This document shows, piece by piece, positions 1 to 13,600 of a DNA stretch of 64,000 bases. The notes beneath the pieces were generated by a model that ran no database searches, was not told the origin of the DNA, and saw only the letters and a program-made list of their open reading frames with translations. The DNA comes from Henricia sp. BOLD:AAB3569 (Eukaryota; Echinodermata; Asteroidea; Spinulosida; Echinasteridae). Each line of letters begins with the position of its first letter. The first letter of the stretch is position 1. The stretch lies in contig JBBELK010000964.1 of the NCBI GenBank assembly GCA_037783545.1, positions 1 to 64,000 on the forward strand, written 5' to 3'. A program made the translations under genes and the position numbers.

Positions 1-129
1 TATTTTATTTTCTGGATGACCAGTCAATGTTAAATACAAGGAATATCATCTATGGGTCCTAAGCAACATTTCCTGCAATTTTAAGGAAAATCTAAATCAT
101 AACATTTTTTGGCCAAAATTAAAAAAATC

Positions 130-3100
130 ACAAGGATGGACTAACGTCCATCATTTTTATCAAAAATTGCCAAAAATTAACGTTTTTGAAAATTTCTTAG
201 AAATGACTTATAATGAAAATTTAGCCTGTCTGGACCTTATTTCTAAAAAAAATGACAATGTGGCAAAAATTCAACAAATTTTCTCAAAATCTAAACTTTT
301 TCAACATTTCATATTTTATTTTCTGGATGACCAGTCAATGTTAAATACAAGGAATATCATCTATGGGTCCTAAGCAACATTTCCTGCAATTTTAAGGAAA
401 ATCTAAATCATAACATTTTTGGCCAAAAATTAAAAAAATCACAAGGGGTTAGTCCATCAATTTTTATCAAAATTGGCCAAAAATGGACGTTTTTGAAAAT
501 GTCTTACAAATGACTCATAATAAAAATTTAGCCTGTCTGGAACCTTATTTCTAAGAAAAATTGACAATTTGGCAAAAATGCAACAAATTTCTCAACATCT
601 AAACTTTTTCAAATTTCATATTTTATTTTCTGGATGACCAGTCAATGTTAAATACAAGGAATATCATCTATGGGTCCTAAGCAACATTCCTGCAATTTTA
701 AGGAAAATCTAAATCATAACATTTTTGGCCAAAAATTAAAAAAAATCACAAGGATGGACTAACGTCCATCAATTTTATCAAAATTTGCCAAAAATTAACG
801 TTTTTGAAAATTTCTTAGAAATGACTTATAATGAAAATTTAGCCTGTCTGGAACCTTATTTCTAAAAAAAATTGACAATGTGGCAAAAATTCAACAAATT
901 TCTCAAAATCTAAACTTTTTCAACATTTCATATTTTATTTTCTGGATGACCAGTCAATGTTAAATTCAAGGAATATCATCTATGGGTCCTAAGCAACATT
1001 TCCTGCAATTTTAAGGAAATCTAAATCATAACATTTTGGCCAAAAATTAAAAAAATCACAAGGATGGACTAACGTCCATCAATTTTTATCAAAATGGCAA
1101 AAAATTGACGTTTTGAAAATGTCTTAGAAATGACTTATAATGAAAATTTAGCCTGTCTGGTACCTTATTTCTAAGAAAAATTGAAAATGTGGCAAAAATT
1201 CAACAAATTTTCTCAAAATCTAAACTTTTTCAACATTTCATATTTTATTTTCTGGATGACCAGTCAATGTTAAATTCAAGGAATATCATCTATGGGTCCT
1301 AAGCAACATTTCCTGCAATTTTAAGGAAATCTAAATCATAACATTTTTGGCCAAAAATTAAAAAATCACAAGGATGGACTAACGTCCATCAATTTTTATC
1401 AAAATTTGCCAAAAATTGACGTTTTTTAAAATTTATTAGAAATGACTCATAATGAAAATTTAGCCTGTCTGGAACCTTATTTCTAAGAAAAATTGACAAT
1501 TTGGCAAAAATTCAACAAATTTTCTCAAAATCTAAACTTTTTCCAAATTTCATATTTTATTTTCTGGATGACCAGTCAATGTTAAATTCAAGGAATATCA
1601 TCTATGGGTCCTAAGCAACATTTCCTGCAATTTTAAGGAAAATCTAAATCATAAAATTTTTGGTCAAAAATTAAAAAAAATCAAATTGGCCAAAAATGGA
1701 CGTTTTTAAAAATGTCTTAGAAATGACTCATAATGAAAATTTAGCCTGTCTGGAACCTTATTTCTAAGAAAAATTGACAATTTGGCAAAAATTCAACAAA
1801 TTTTCTCAAAATCTAAACTTTTTCAACATTTCATATTTTATTTTCTGGATGACCAGTCAATGTTAAATTCAAGGAATATCATCTATGGGTCCCAAGCAAC
1901 ATTTCCTGCAATTTTAAGGAAAATCTAAATCATAACATTTTTGGCCAAAAATTAAAAAAATCACAAGGATGACTAACGTCCATAAATTTTTATCAAAATT
2001 TGCCAAAAATTGACGTTTTTTAAAATTGATTAGAAATGACTCATAATGAAAATTTAGCCTGTCTGGAACCTTATTTCTAAGAAAAATTGACAATTTGGCA
2101 AAAATTCAACAAATTTTCTCAAAATCTAAACTTGTTTCAAATTTCATATTTTATTTTCTGGATGACCAGTCAATGTTAAATTTTAGGAATATCATCTATG
2201 GGTCCTAAGCAACATTTCCTGCAATTTTAAGGAAAATCTAAATCATAAAATTTTTGGCCAAAAATTAAAAAAATCACAAGGGGTTAGTCCATCAATTTTT
2301 ATCAAATTGCCAAAAATGGACGTTTTTGAAAATGTCTTAGAAATGACTCAAATTTAGCCTGTCTGGAACCTTATTTCTAAGAAAAATTGACAATTTGGCA
2401 AAAATTCAACAAATTTTCTCAAAATCTAAACTTTTTCCAAATTTCATATTTTATTTTCTGGATGACCAGTCAATGTTAAATTCAAAGAATATCATCTATG
2501 GGTCCTAAGCAACATTACCTGCAATTTTAAGGAAAATCTGAATCATAAACTTTTTGCCAAAAATTTAAAAAATCACAAGGGTAACGTTAGTCCATCAATT
2601 TTTATCAAATTGGCCAAAAATGACGTTTTTGAAAATGTCTTAGAAATGACTCATAATGAAAATTTAGCCTGTCTGGAACCTTATTTCTAAGAAAATTGAC
2701 AATTTGGCAAAAATGTAACAAATTTTCTCAAAATCTAAACTTTTTCCAAATTTCATATTTTATTTTCTGGATGACCAGTCAATGTTAAATTCAAAGAATA
2801 TCATCTATGGGTCCTAAGCAACATTTCCTGCAATTTTAAGGAAAATCTAAATCATAAAATTTTTGGCCAAAAATTAAAAAATCACAAGGATGGACTAACG
2901 TCCATCAATTTTTATCAAAATTTGCCAAAAATTGACGTTTTTTAAAATTTATTAGAAATGACTCATAATGAAAATTTAGCCTGTCTGGAACCTTATTTCT
3001 AAGAAAAATTGACAATTTGGCAAAAATTCAACAAATTTCTCAAAATCTAAACTTTTCAAAATTTCATATTTTATTTTCTGGATGACCAGTCAATGTTAAA

Positions 3101-6100
3101 TTCAAGAATATCATCTATGGGTCCTAAGCAACATTTCCTGCAATTTTAAGGAAAATCTAAATCATAACATTTTTGGCTAAAAATTAAAAAATCACAAGGA
3201 TGGACTAACGTCCATCAATTTTTATCAAAATTGGCCAAAAATTGACGTTTTTGAAAATGTCTTAGAAATGACTCATAATGAAATTTAGCCTGTCTGGAAC
3301 CTTATTTCTAAGAAAATTGACAATTTGGCAAAAATTCAACAAATTTTCTCAAAATCTAAACTTTTTCAACATTTCATATTTATTTTCTGGATGACCAGTC
3401 AATGTTAAATTTAAGGAATATCATCTATGGGTCCCAAGCAACATTTCCTGCAATTTTAAGGAAAATCTAAATCATAACATTTTTGGCCAAAAATGAAAAA
3501 AATCACAAGGGGTTAGTCCATCAATTTTTATCAAAATTGGCCAAAAATGGACGTTTTTGAAAATGTCTTAGAAATGACTCATAATGAAAATTTAGCCTGT
3601 CTGGAACCTTATTTCTAAGAAAAATTGACAATTTGGAAAAAATGCAACAAATTTTCTCAAAATCTAAACTTTTTTCAAATTCATATTTTATTTTCTGGAT
3701 GACCAGTCAATGTTAAATACAAGGAATATCATCTATGGGTCCTAAGCAACATTTCCTGCAATTTTAAGGAAAATCTAAATCATAACATTTTTGGCCAAAA
3801 ATTAAAAGAATCACAAATCAATTTTATCAAAATTGGCCAAAAATGGACGTTTTTGAAAATGTCTTAGAAATGACTCATAATGAAAATTTAGCCTGTCTGG
3901 AACCTTATTTCTAAGAAAAATTGACAATTTGGCAAAAATTCAACAAATTTTCTCAAAATCTAAACTTTTTTCAAATTTCATATTTTATTTTCTGGATGAC
4001 CAGTCAATGTTAAATACAAGGAATATCATCTATGGGTCCTAAGCAACATTTCCTGCAATTTTAAGGAAAATCTAAATCATAAAATTGTTGGCCAAAAATT
4101 AAAAAAATCACAAGGATGGACTAACGTCCATCAATTTTTATCAAAATTTGCCAAAAATTGACGTTTTTTAAAATTTATTAGAAATGACTCATAATGAAAT
4201 TTAGCCTGTCTGGAACCTTATTTCTAAGAAAAATTGACAATTTGGCAAAAATTCAACAAATTTTCTCAAAATCTAAACTTTTTCAAAATTTCATATTTTA
4301 TTTTCTGGATGACCAGTCAATGTTAAATTCAAGGAATATCATCTATGGGTCCTAAGCAACATTTCCTGCAATTTTAAGGAAAATCTAAATCATAACATTT
4401 TTGGCTAAAATTAAAAAAATCACAAGGATGGACTAACGTCCATCAATTTTTATCAAAATTGGCCAAAAATTGACGTTTTTGAAAATGTCTTAGAAATGAC
4501 TCATAATGAAAATTTAGCCTGTCTGGAACCTTATTTCTAAGAAAAATTGACAATTTGGCAAAAATTCAACAAATTTTCTCAAAATCTAAACTTTTTCAAC
4601 ATTTCATATTTTATTTTCTGGATGACCAGTCAATGTTAAATTTAAGGAATATCATCTATGGGTCCCAAGCAACATTTCCTGCAATTTTAAGGAAAATCTA
4701 AATCATAACATTTTTGGCCAAAAATGAAAAAAATCACAAGGGGTTAGTCCATCAATTTTTATCAAAATTGGCCAAAAATGGACGTTTTTGAAAATGTCTT
4801 AGAAATGACTCATAATGAAAATTTAGCCTGTCTGGAACCTTATTTCTAAGAAAAATTGACAATTTGGAAAAAAATGCAACAAATTTTCTCAAAATCTAAA
4901 CTTTTTTCAAATTTCATATTTTATTTTCTGGATGACCAGTCAATGTTAAATACAAGGAATATCATCTATGGGTCCTAAGCAACATTTCCTGCAATTTTAA
5001 GGAAAATCTAAATCATAACATTTTTGGCCAAAAATTAAAAGAATCACAAATCAATTTTTATCAAAATTGGCCAAAATGGACGTTTTTGAAAATGTCTTAG
5101 AAATGACTCATAATGAAAATTTAGCCTGTCTGGAACCTTATTTCTAAGAAAAATTGACAATTTGGCAAAATTCAACAAATTTTCTCAAAATCTAAACTTT
5201 TTTCAAATTTCATATTTTATTTTCTGGATGACCAGTCAATGTTAAATACAAGGAATATCATCTATGGGTCCTAAGCAACATTTCTGCAATTTTAAGGAAA
5301 ATCTAAATCATAAAATTGTTGGCCAAAAATTAAAAAAATCACAAGGATGGACTAACGTCCATCAATTTTTATCAAAATTTGCCAAAAATTGACGTTTTTT
5401 AAAATTATTAGAAATGACTCATAATGAAAATTTAGCCTGTCTGGAACCTTATTTCTAAGAAAAATTGACAATTTGGCAAAAATTCAACAAATTTTCTCAA
5501 AATCTAAACTTTTTCAAAATTTCATATTTTATTTTCTGGATGACCAGTCAATGTTAAATTCAAGGAATATCATCTATGGGTCCTAAGCAACATTTCCTGC
5601 AATTTTAAGGACAATCTAAATCATAACATTTTTGGCCAAAAATTAAAAGAATCACAAATCAATTTTTATCAAAATTGGCCAAAAATGGACGTTTTTGAAA
5701 ATGTCTTAGAAATGACTCATAATGAAAATTTAGCCTGTCTGGAACCTTATTTCTAAGAAAAATTGACAATTTGGCAAAAATTCAACAAATTTTCTCAAAA
5801 TCTAAACTTTTTCAAAATTTCATATTTTATTTTCTGGATGACCAGTCAATGTTAAATTCAAGGAATATCATCTATGGGTCCTAAGCAACATTACCTGCAA
5901 TTTTAAGGAAAATCTGAATCATAAAATTTTTGCCAAAAATAAAAAAAATCACAAGGGTTAGTCCATCAATTTTTATCAAAATTGGCCAAAAATGGACGTT
6001 TTTGAAAATGTCTTAGAAATGACTCATAATGAAAATTTAGCCTGTCTGGAACCTTATTTCTAAGAAAAATTGACAATTTGGCAAAAATTCAACAAATTTC

Positions 6101-9100
6101 TCAAAATCTAAACTTTTTCAAATTCATATTTTATTTTCTGGATGACCAGTCAATGTTAATACAAGGAATATCATCTATGGGTCCTAAGCAACATTTCCTG
6201 CAATTTTAAGGACAATCTAAATCATAACATTTTTGGCCAAAAATTAAAAGAATCACAAATCAATTTTTATCAAAATTGGCCAAAAATGGACGTTTTTGAA
6301 AATGTCTTAGAAATGACTCATAATGAAAATTTAGCCTGTCTGGAACCTTATTTCTAAGAAAAATTGACAATTTGGCAAAAATTCAACAAATTTTCTCAAA
6401 ATCTAAACTTTTCAAATTTCATATTTTATTTTCTGGATGACCAGTCAATGTTAAATTCAAGGAATATCATCTATGGGTCCTAAGCAACATTACCTGCAAT
6501 TTTAAGGAAAATCTGAATCATAAAATTTTTGCCAAAAATTAAAAAAATCACAAGGGGTTAGTCCATCAATTTTTATCAAAATTGGCCAAAAATGGACGTT
6601 TTTGAAAATGTCTTAGAAATGACTCATAATGAAAATTTAGCCTGTCTGGAACCTTATTTCTAAGAAAAATTGACAATTTGGCAAAAATTCAACAAATTTT
6701 CTCAAAATCTAAACTTTTTTCAAATTTCATATTTTATTTTCTGGATGACCAGTCAATGTTAAATACAAGGAATATCATCTATGGGTCCTAAGCAACATTT
6801 CCTGCAATTTTAAGGACAATCTAAATCATAACATTTTTGGCCAAAAATTAAAAGAATCACAAATCAATTTTTATCAAAATTGGCCAAAAATGGACGTTTT
6901 TGAAAATGTCTTAGAAATGACTCATAATGAAAATTTAGCCTGTCTGGAACCTTATTTCTAAGAAAAATTGACAATTTGGCAAAAATTCAACAAATTTTCT
7001 CAAAATCTAAACTTTTTCAAATTTCATATTTTATTTTCTGGATGACCAGTCAATGTTAAATTCAAGGAATATCATCTATGGGTCCTAAGCAACATTACCT
7101 GCAATTTTAAGGAAAATCTGAATCATAAAATTTTTGCCAAAAATTAAAAAAATCACAAGGGGTTAGTCCATCAATTTTTATCAAAATTGGCCAAAAATGG
7201 ACGTTTTTGAAAATGTCTTAGAAATGACTCATAATGAAAATTTAGCCTGTCTGGAACCTTATTTCTAAGAAAAATTGACAATTTGGCAAAAATTCAACAA
7301 ATTTTCTCAAATCTAAACTTTTTCAAAATTTCATATTTTATTTTCTGGATGACCAGTCAATGTTAAATTCAAGGAATATCATCTATGGGTCCTAAGCAAC
7401 ATTACCTGCAATTTTAAGGAAAATCTGAATCATAAAATTTTTGCCAAAAATTAAAAAAATCACAAGGGGTTAGTCCATCAATTTTTATCAAAATTGGCCA
7501 AAAATTGACGTTTTTGAAAATGTCTTAGAAATGACTCATAATGAAAATTTAGCCTGTCTGGAACCTTATTTCTAAGAAAAATGACAATTGCAAAAATTCA
7601 ACAAATTTTCTCAAAATCTAAACTTTTTCAACATTTCATATTTTATTTTCTGGATGACCAGTCAATGTTAAATTTAAGGAATATCATCTATGGGTCCCAA
7701 GCAACATTTCCTGCAATTTTAAGGAAAATCTAAATCATAACATTTTTGCCAAAAATGAAAAAAATCACAAGGGGTTAGTCCATCAATTTTTATCAAAATT
7801 GGCCAAAAATGGACGTTTTTGAAAATGTCTTAGAAATGACTCATAATGAAAATTTAGCCTGTCTGGAACCTTATTTCTAAGAAAAATTGACAATTTGGAA
7901 AAAATGCAACAAATTTTCTCAAAATCTAAACTTTTTTCAAATTTCATATTTTATTTTCTGGATGACCAGTCAATGTTAAATACAAGGAATATCATCTATG
8001 GGTCCTAAGCAACATTTCCTGCAATTTTAAGGAAAATCTAAATCATAACATTTTTGGCCAAAAATTAAAAGAATCACAAATCAATTTTTATCAAAATTGG
8101 CCAAAAATGGACGTTTTTGAAAATGTCTTAGAAATGACTCATAATGAAAATTTAGCCTGTCTGGAACCTTATTTCTAAGAAAAATTGACAATTTGGAAAA
8201 CATTCAACAAATTTTCTCAAAATCTAAACTTATTTCAAATTTCATATTTTATTTTCTGGATGACCAGTCAATGTTAAATACAAGGAATATCATCTATGGG
8301 TCCTAAGCAACATTTCCTGCAATTTTAAGGAAAATCTAAATCATAACATTTTTGGCCAAAAATTAAAAAAATCACAAGGATGGACTAACGTCCATCAATT
8401 TTTATCAAAAATTGCCAAAAATTAACGTTTTGAAAATTTCTTAGAAATGACTTATAATGAAAATTTAGCCTGTCTGGAACCTTATTTCTAAAAAAAATTG
8501 ACAATGTGGCAAAAATTCAACAAATTTTCTCAAAATCTAAACTTTTTCAACATTTCATATTTTATTTTCTGGATGACCAGTCAATGTTAAATACAAGGAA
8601 TATCATCTATGGGTCCTAAGCAACATTTCCTGCAATTTTAAGGAAAATCTAAATCATAACATTTTGGCCAAAAATTAAAAAAATCACAAGGGGTTAGTCC
8701 ATCAATTTTATCAAATTGGCCAAAAATGGACGTTTTTGAAAATGTCTTACAAATGACTCATAATAAAAATTTAGCCTGTCTGGAACCTTATTTCTAAGAA
8801 AAATTGACAATTTGGCAAAAATGCAACAAATTTTCTCAACATCTAAACTTTTTCAAAATTTCATATTTATTTTCTGGATGACCAGTCAATGTTAAATACA
8901 AGGAATATCATCTATGGGTCCTAAGCAACATTTCCTGCAATTTTAAGGAAAATCTAAATCATAACATTTTTGGCCAAAAATTAAAAAAATCACAAGGATG
9001 GACTAACGTCCATCAATTTTTATCAAAATTTGCCAAAAATTAACGTTTTTGAAAATTTCTTAGAAATGACTTATAATGAAAATTTAGCCTGTCTGGAACC

Positions 9101-12100
9101 TTATTTCTAAAAAAATTGACAATGTGGCAAAAATTCAACAAATTTTCTCAAAATCTAAACTTTTTCAACATTTCATATTTTATTTTCTGGATGACCAGTC
9201 AATGTTAAATTCAAGGAATATCATCTATGGGTCCTAAGCAACATTTCCTGCAATTTTAAGGAAAATCTAAATCATAACATTTTTGGCCAAAATTAAAAAA
9301 ATCACAAGGATGGACTAACGTCCATCAATTTTTATCAAAATTGGCAAAAAATGGACGTTTTTGAAAATGTCTTAGAAATGACTTATAATGAAAATTTAGC
9401 CTGTCTGGTACCTTATTTCTAAGAAAAATTGAAATGTGGCAAAAATTCAACAAATTTTCTCAAAATCTAAACTTTTTCAACATTTCATATTTTATTTTCT
9501 GGATGACCAGTCAATGTTAAATTCAAGGAATATCATCTATGGGTCCTAAGCAACATTTCCTGCAATTTTAAGGAAAATCTAAATCATAACATTTTTGGCC
9601 AAAAATTAAAAAAATCACAAGGATGGACTAACGTCCATCAATTTTTATCAAAATTTGCCAAAAATTGACGTTTTTTAAAATTTATTAGAAATGACTCATA
9701 ATGAAAATTTAGCCTGTCTGGAACCTTATTTCTAAGAAAAATTGACAATTTGGCAAAAATTCAACAAATTTTCTCAAAATCTAAACTTTTTCCAAATTTC
9801 ATATTTTATTTTCTGATGACCAGTCAATGTTAAATTCAAGGAATATCATCTATGGGTCCTAAGCAACATTTCCTGCAATTTTAAGGAAAATCTAAATCAT
9901 AAAATTTTTGGTCAAAAATTAAAAAAAATCAAAATTGGCCAAAAATGGACGTTTTTAAAATGTCTTAGAAATGACTCATAATGAAAATTTAGCCTGTCTG
10001 GAACCTTATTTCTAAGAAAAATTGACAATTTGGCAAAAATTCAACAAATTTTCTCAAAATCTAAACTTTTTCAACATTCATATTTTATTTTCTGGATGAC
10101 CAGTCAATGTTAAATTCAAGGAATTTCATCTATGGGTCCCAAGCAACATTTCCTGCAATTTTAAGGAAAATCTAAATCATAACATTTTGGCCAAAAATTA
10201 AAAAAATCACAAGGATGGACTAACGTCCATAAATTTTTATCAAAATTTGCCAAAAATTGACGTTTTTTAAAATTGATTAGAAATGACTCATAATGAAAAT
10301 TTAGCCTGTCTGGAACCTTATTTCTAAGAAAAATTGACAATTTGGCAAAAATTCAACAAATTTTCTCAAAATCTAAACTTGTTTCAAATTTCATATTTTA
10401 TTTTCTGGATGACCAGTCAATGTTAAATTTAAGGAATATCATCTATGGGTCCTAAGCAACATTTCCTGCAATTTTAAGGAAAATCTAAATCATAAAATTT
10501 TTGGCCAAAAATTAAAAAAATCACAAGGGGTTAGTCCATCAATTTTTATCAAAATTGGCCAAAAATGGACGTTTTTGAAAATGTCTTAGAAATGACTCAA
10601 ATTTAGCCTGTCTGGAACCTTATTTCTAAGAAAAATTGACAATTTGGCAAAAATGTAACAAATTTCTCAAAATCTAAACTTTTTCCAAATTTCATATTTT
10701 ATTTTCTGATGACCAGTCAATGTTAAATTCAAAGAATATCATCTATGGGTCCTAAGCAACATTTCCTGCAATTTTAAGGAAAATCTAATCATAAAATTTT
10801 GGCCAAAAATTTAAAAAATCACAAGGATGGACTAACGTCCATCAATTTTTATCAAAATTTTCCAAAAATTGACGTTTTTTAAAATTTATTAGAAATGACT
10901 CATAATGAAAATTTAGCCTGTCTGGAACCTTATTTCTAAGAAAAATTGACAATTTGGCAAAAATTCAACAAATTTTCTCAAAATCTAAACTTTTTCAACA
11001 TTTCATATTTTATTTTCTGGATGACCAGTCAATGTTAAATTCAAGGAATATCATCTATGGGTCCCAAGCAACATTTCCTGCAATTTAAGGAAAATCTGAA
11101 TCATAAATTTTTGTGCAAAAAATTAAAAAAATCACAAGGGGTTAGTCCATCATTTTTATCAAAATTGGCCAAAAATGGACGTTTTTGAAAATGTCTTAGA
11201 CTTATAATGAAAATTTAGCCTGTCTGGAACCTTATTTCTAAGAAAAATTGACAATTTGGCAAAAATTCAACAAATTTTCTCAAAATCTAAACTTTTCCAA
11301 ATTTCATATTTTATTTTCTGGATGACCAGTCAATGTTAAATTCAAGGAATATCATCTATGGGTCCTAAGCAACATTTCCTGCAATTTTAAGGAAAATCTA
11401 AATCATAACATTTTTGGCCAAAAATTAAAAAAATCACAAGGGGTTAGTCCATCAATTTTTATCAAAATTGGCCAAAAATTGACGTTTTTGAAAATGTCTT
11501 AGAAATGACTCATAATGAAAATTTAGCCTGTCTGGAACCTTATTTCTAAGAAAAATTGACAATTTGGCAAAAATTCAACAAATTTTCTCAAAATCTAAAC
11601 TTTTTCAACATTTCATATTTTATTTTCTGGATGACCAGTCAATGTTAAATTCAAGGAATATCATCTATGGGTCCCAAGCAACATTTCCTGCAATTTTAAG
11701 GAAAATCTGAATCATAAAATTTTTGTGCAAAAAATTAAAAAAATCACAAGGGGTTAGTCCATCAATTTTTATCAAAATTGGCCAAAAATGGACGTTTTTG
11801 AAAATGTCTTAGAAATGACTCATAATGAAATTTAGCCTGTCTGGTACCTTATTTCTAAGAAAATTGACAATTTGGCAAAAATTCAACAAATTTTCTCAAA
11901 ATCTAAACTTTTTCCAAATTTCATATTTTATTTTCTGGATGACCAGTCAATGTTAAATTCAAAGAATATCATCTATGGGTCCTAAGCAACATTACCTGCA
12001 ATTTTAAGGAAAATCTGAATCATAAACTTTTTGCCAAAAATTAAAAAAATCACAAGGGTAACGTTAGTCCATCAATTTTTATCAAAATTGGCCAAAAATG

Positions 12101-13600
12101 GACGTTTTTGAAAATGTCTTAGAAATGACTCATAATGAAAATTTAGCCTGTCTGGAACCTTATTTCTAAGAAAAATTGACAATTTGGCAAAAATGTAACA
12201 AATTTTCTCAAAATCTAAACTTTTTCCAAATTTCATATTTTATTTTCTGGATGACCAGTCAATGTTAAATTCAAAGAATATCATCTATGGGTCCTAAGCA
12301 ACATTTCCTGCAATTTTAAGGAAAATCTAAATCATAAAATTTTTGGCCAAAAATTTAAAAAATCACAAGGATGGACTAACGTCCATCAATTTTTATCAAA
12401 ATTTTCCAAAAATTGACGTTTTTAAAATTTATTAGAAATGACTCATAATGAAAATTTAGCCTGTCTGGAACCTTATTTCTAAGAAAAATTGACAATTTGG
12501 CAAAAATTCAACAAATTTTCTCAAAATCTAAACTTTTTCAACATTTCATATTTTATTTTCTGGATGACCAGTCAATGTTAAATTCAAGGAATATCATCTA
12601 TGGGTCCCAAGCAACATTTCCTGCAATTTTAAGGAAAATCTGAATCATAAATTTTTGTGCAAAAAATTAAAAAAATCACAAGGGGTTAGTCCATCAATTT
12701 TTATCAAAATTGGCCAAAAATGGACGTTTTTGAAAATGTCTTAGACTTATAATGAAAATTTAGCCTGTCTGGAACCTTATTTCTAAGAAAAATTGACAAT
12801 TTGGCAAAAATTCAACAAATTTTCTCAAAATCTAAACTTTTTCCAAATTTCATATTTTATTTTCTGGATGACCAGTCAATGTTAAATTCAAGGAATATCA
12901 TCTATGGGTCCTAAGCAACATTTCCTGCAATTTTAAGGAAAATCTAAATCATAACATTTTTGGCCAAAAATTAAAAAAATCACAAGGGGTTAGTCCATCA
13001 ATTTTTATCAAAATTGGCCAAAAATTGACGTTTTTGAAAATGTCTTAGAAATGACTCATAATGAAAATTTAGCCTGTCTGGAACCTTATTTCTAAGAAAA
13101 ATTGACAATTTGGCAAAAATTCAACAAATTTTCTCAAAATCTAAACTTTTTCAACATTTCATATTTTATTTTCTGGATGACCAGTCAATGTTAAATTCAA
13201 GGAATATCATCTATGGGTCCCAAGCAACATTTCCTGCAATTTTAAGGAAAATCTGAATCATAAAATTTTTGTGCAAAAAATTAAAAAATCACAAGGGGTT
13301 AGTCCATCAATTTTTATCAAATTGGCCAAAAATGGACGTTTTTGAAAATGTCTTAGAAATGACTCATAATGAAAATTTAGCCTGTCTGGTACCTTATTTC
13401 TAAGAAAAATTGACAATTTGGCAAAAATTCACAAATTTTCTCAAAATCTAACTTTTTCCAAATTTCATATTTTATTTTCTGGATGACCAGTCAATGTTAA
13501 ATTCAAGAATATCATCTATGGGTCCTAAGCAACATTTCCTGCAATTTTAAGGAAATCTAAATCATAAAATTTTTGGCCAAAAATTAAAAAAATCACAAGG
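130..13600. repeat. Older or less uniform satellite zone with ~8.25-kb duplication
   Basis: Variant monomers near 167, 593, 1,156, 2,020 and 2,347 reappear in the same order near 8,415, 8,837, 9,404, 10,267 and 10,596, about 8.25 kb later. The order then slips: the variant CACAAGGGTAACGTTAG is at about 2,575 and 12,052. This is explained by a five-monomer (about 1.54 kb) tandem duplication marked by GTGCAAAAAATT variants near 11,113/12,658 and 11,727/13,270. Inside 3.8-8.1 kb there are smaller two-monomer (about 605 bp) and four-monomer (about 1.24 kb) repeats, marked by GAATCACAAATCAA near 3,808, 5,041, 5,649, 6,250, 6,855 and 8,069. Single-base deletions are frequent here and rare further right. 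Confidence 0.75.
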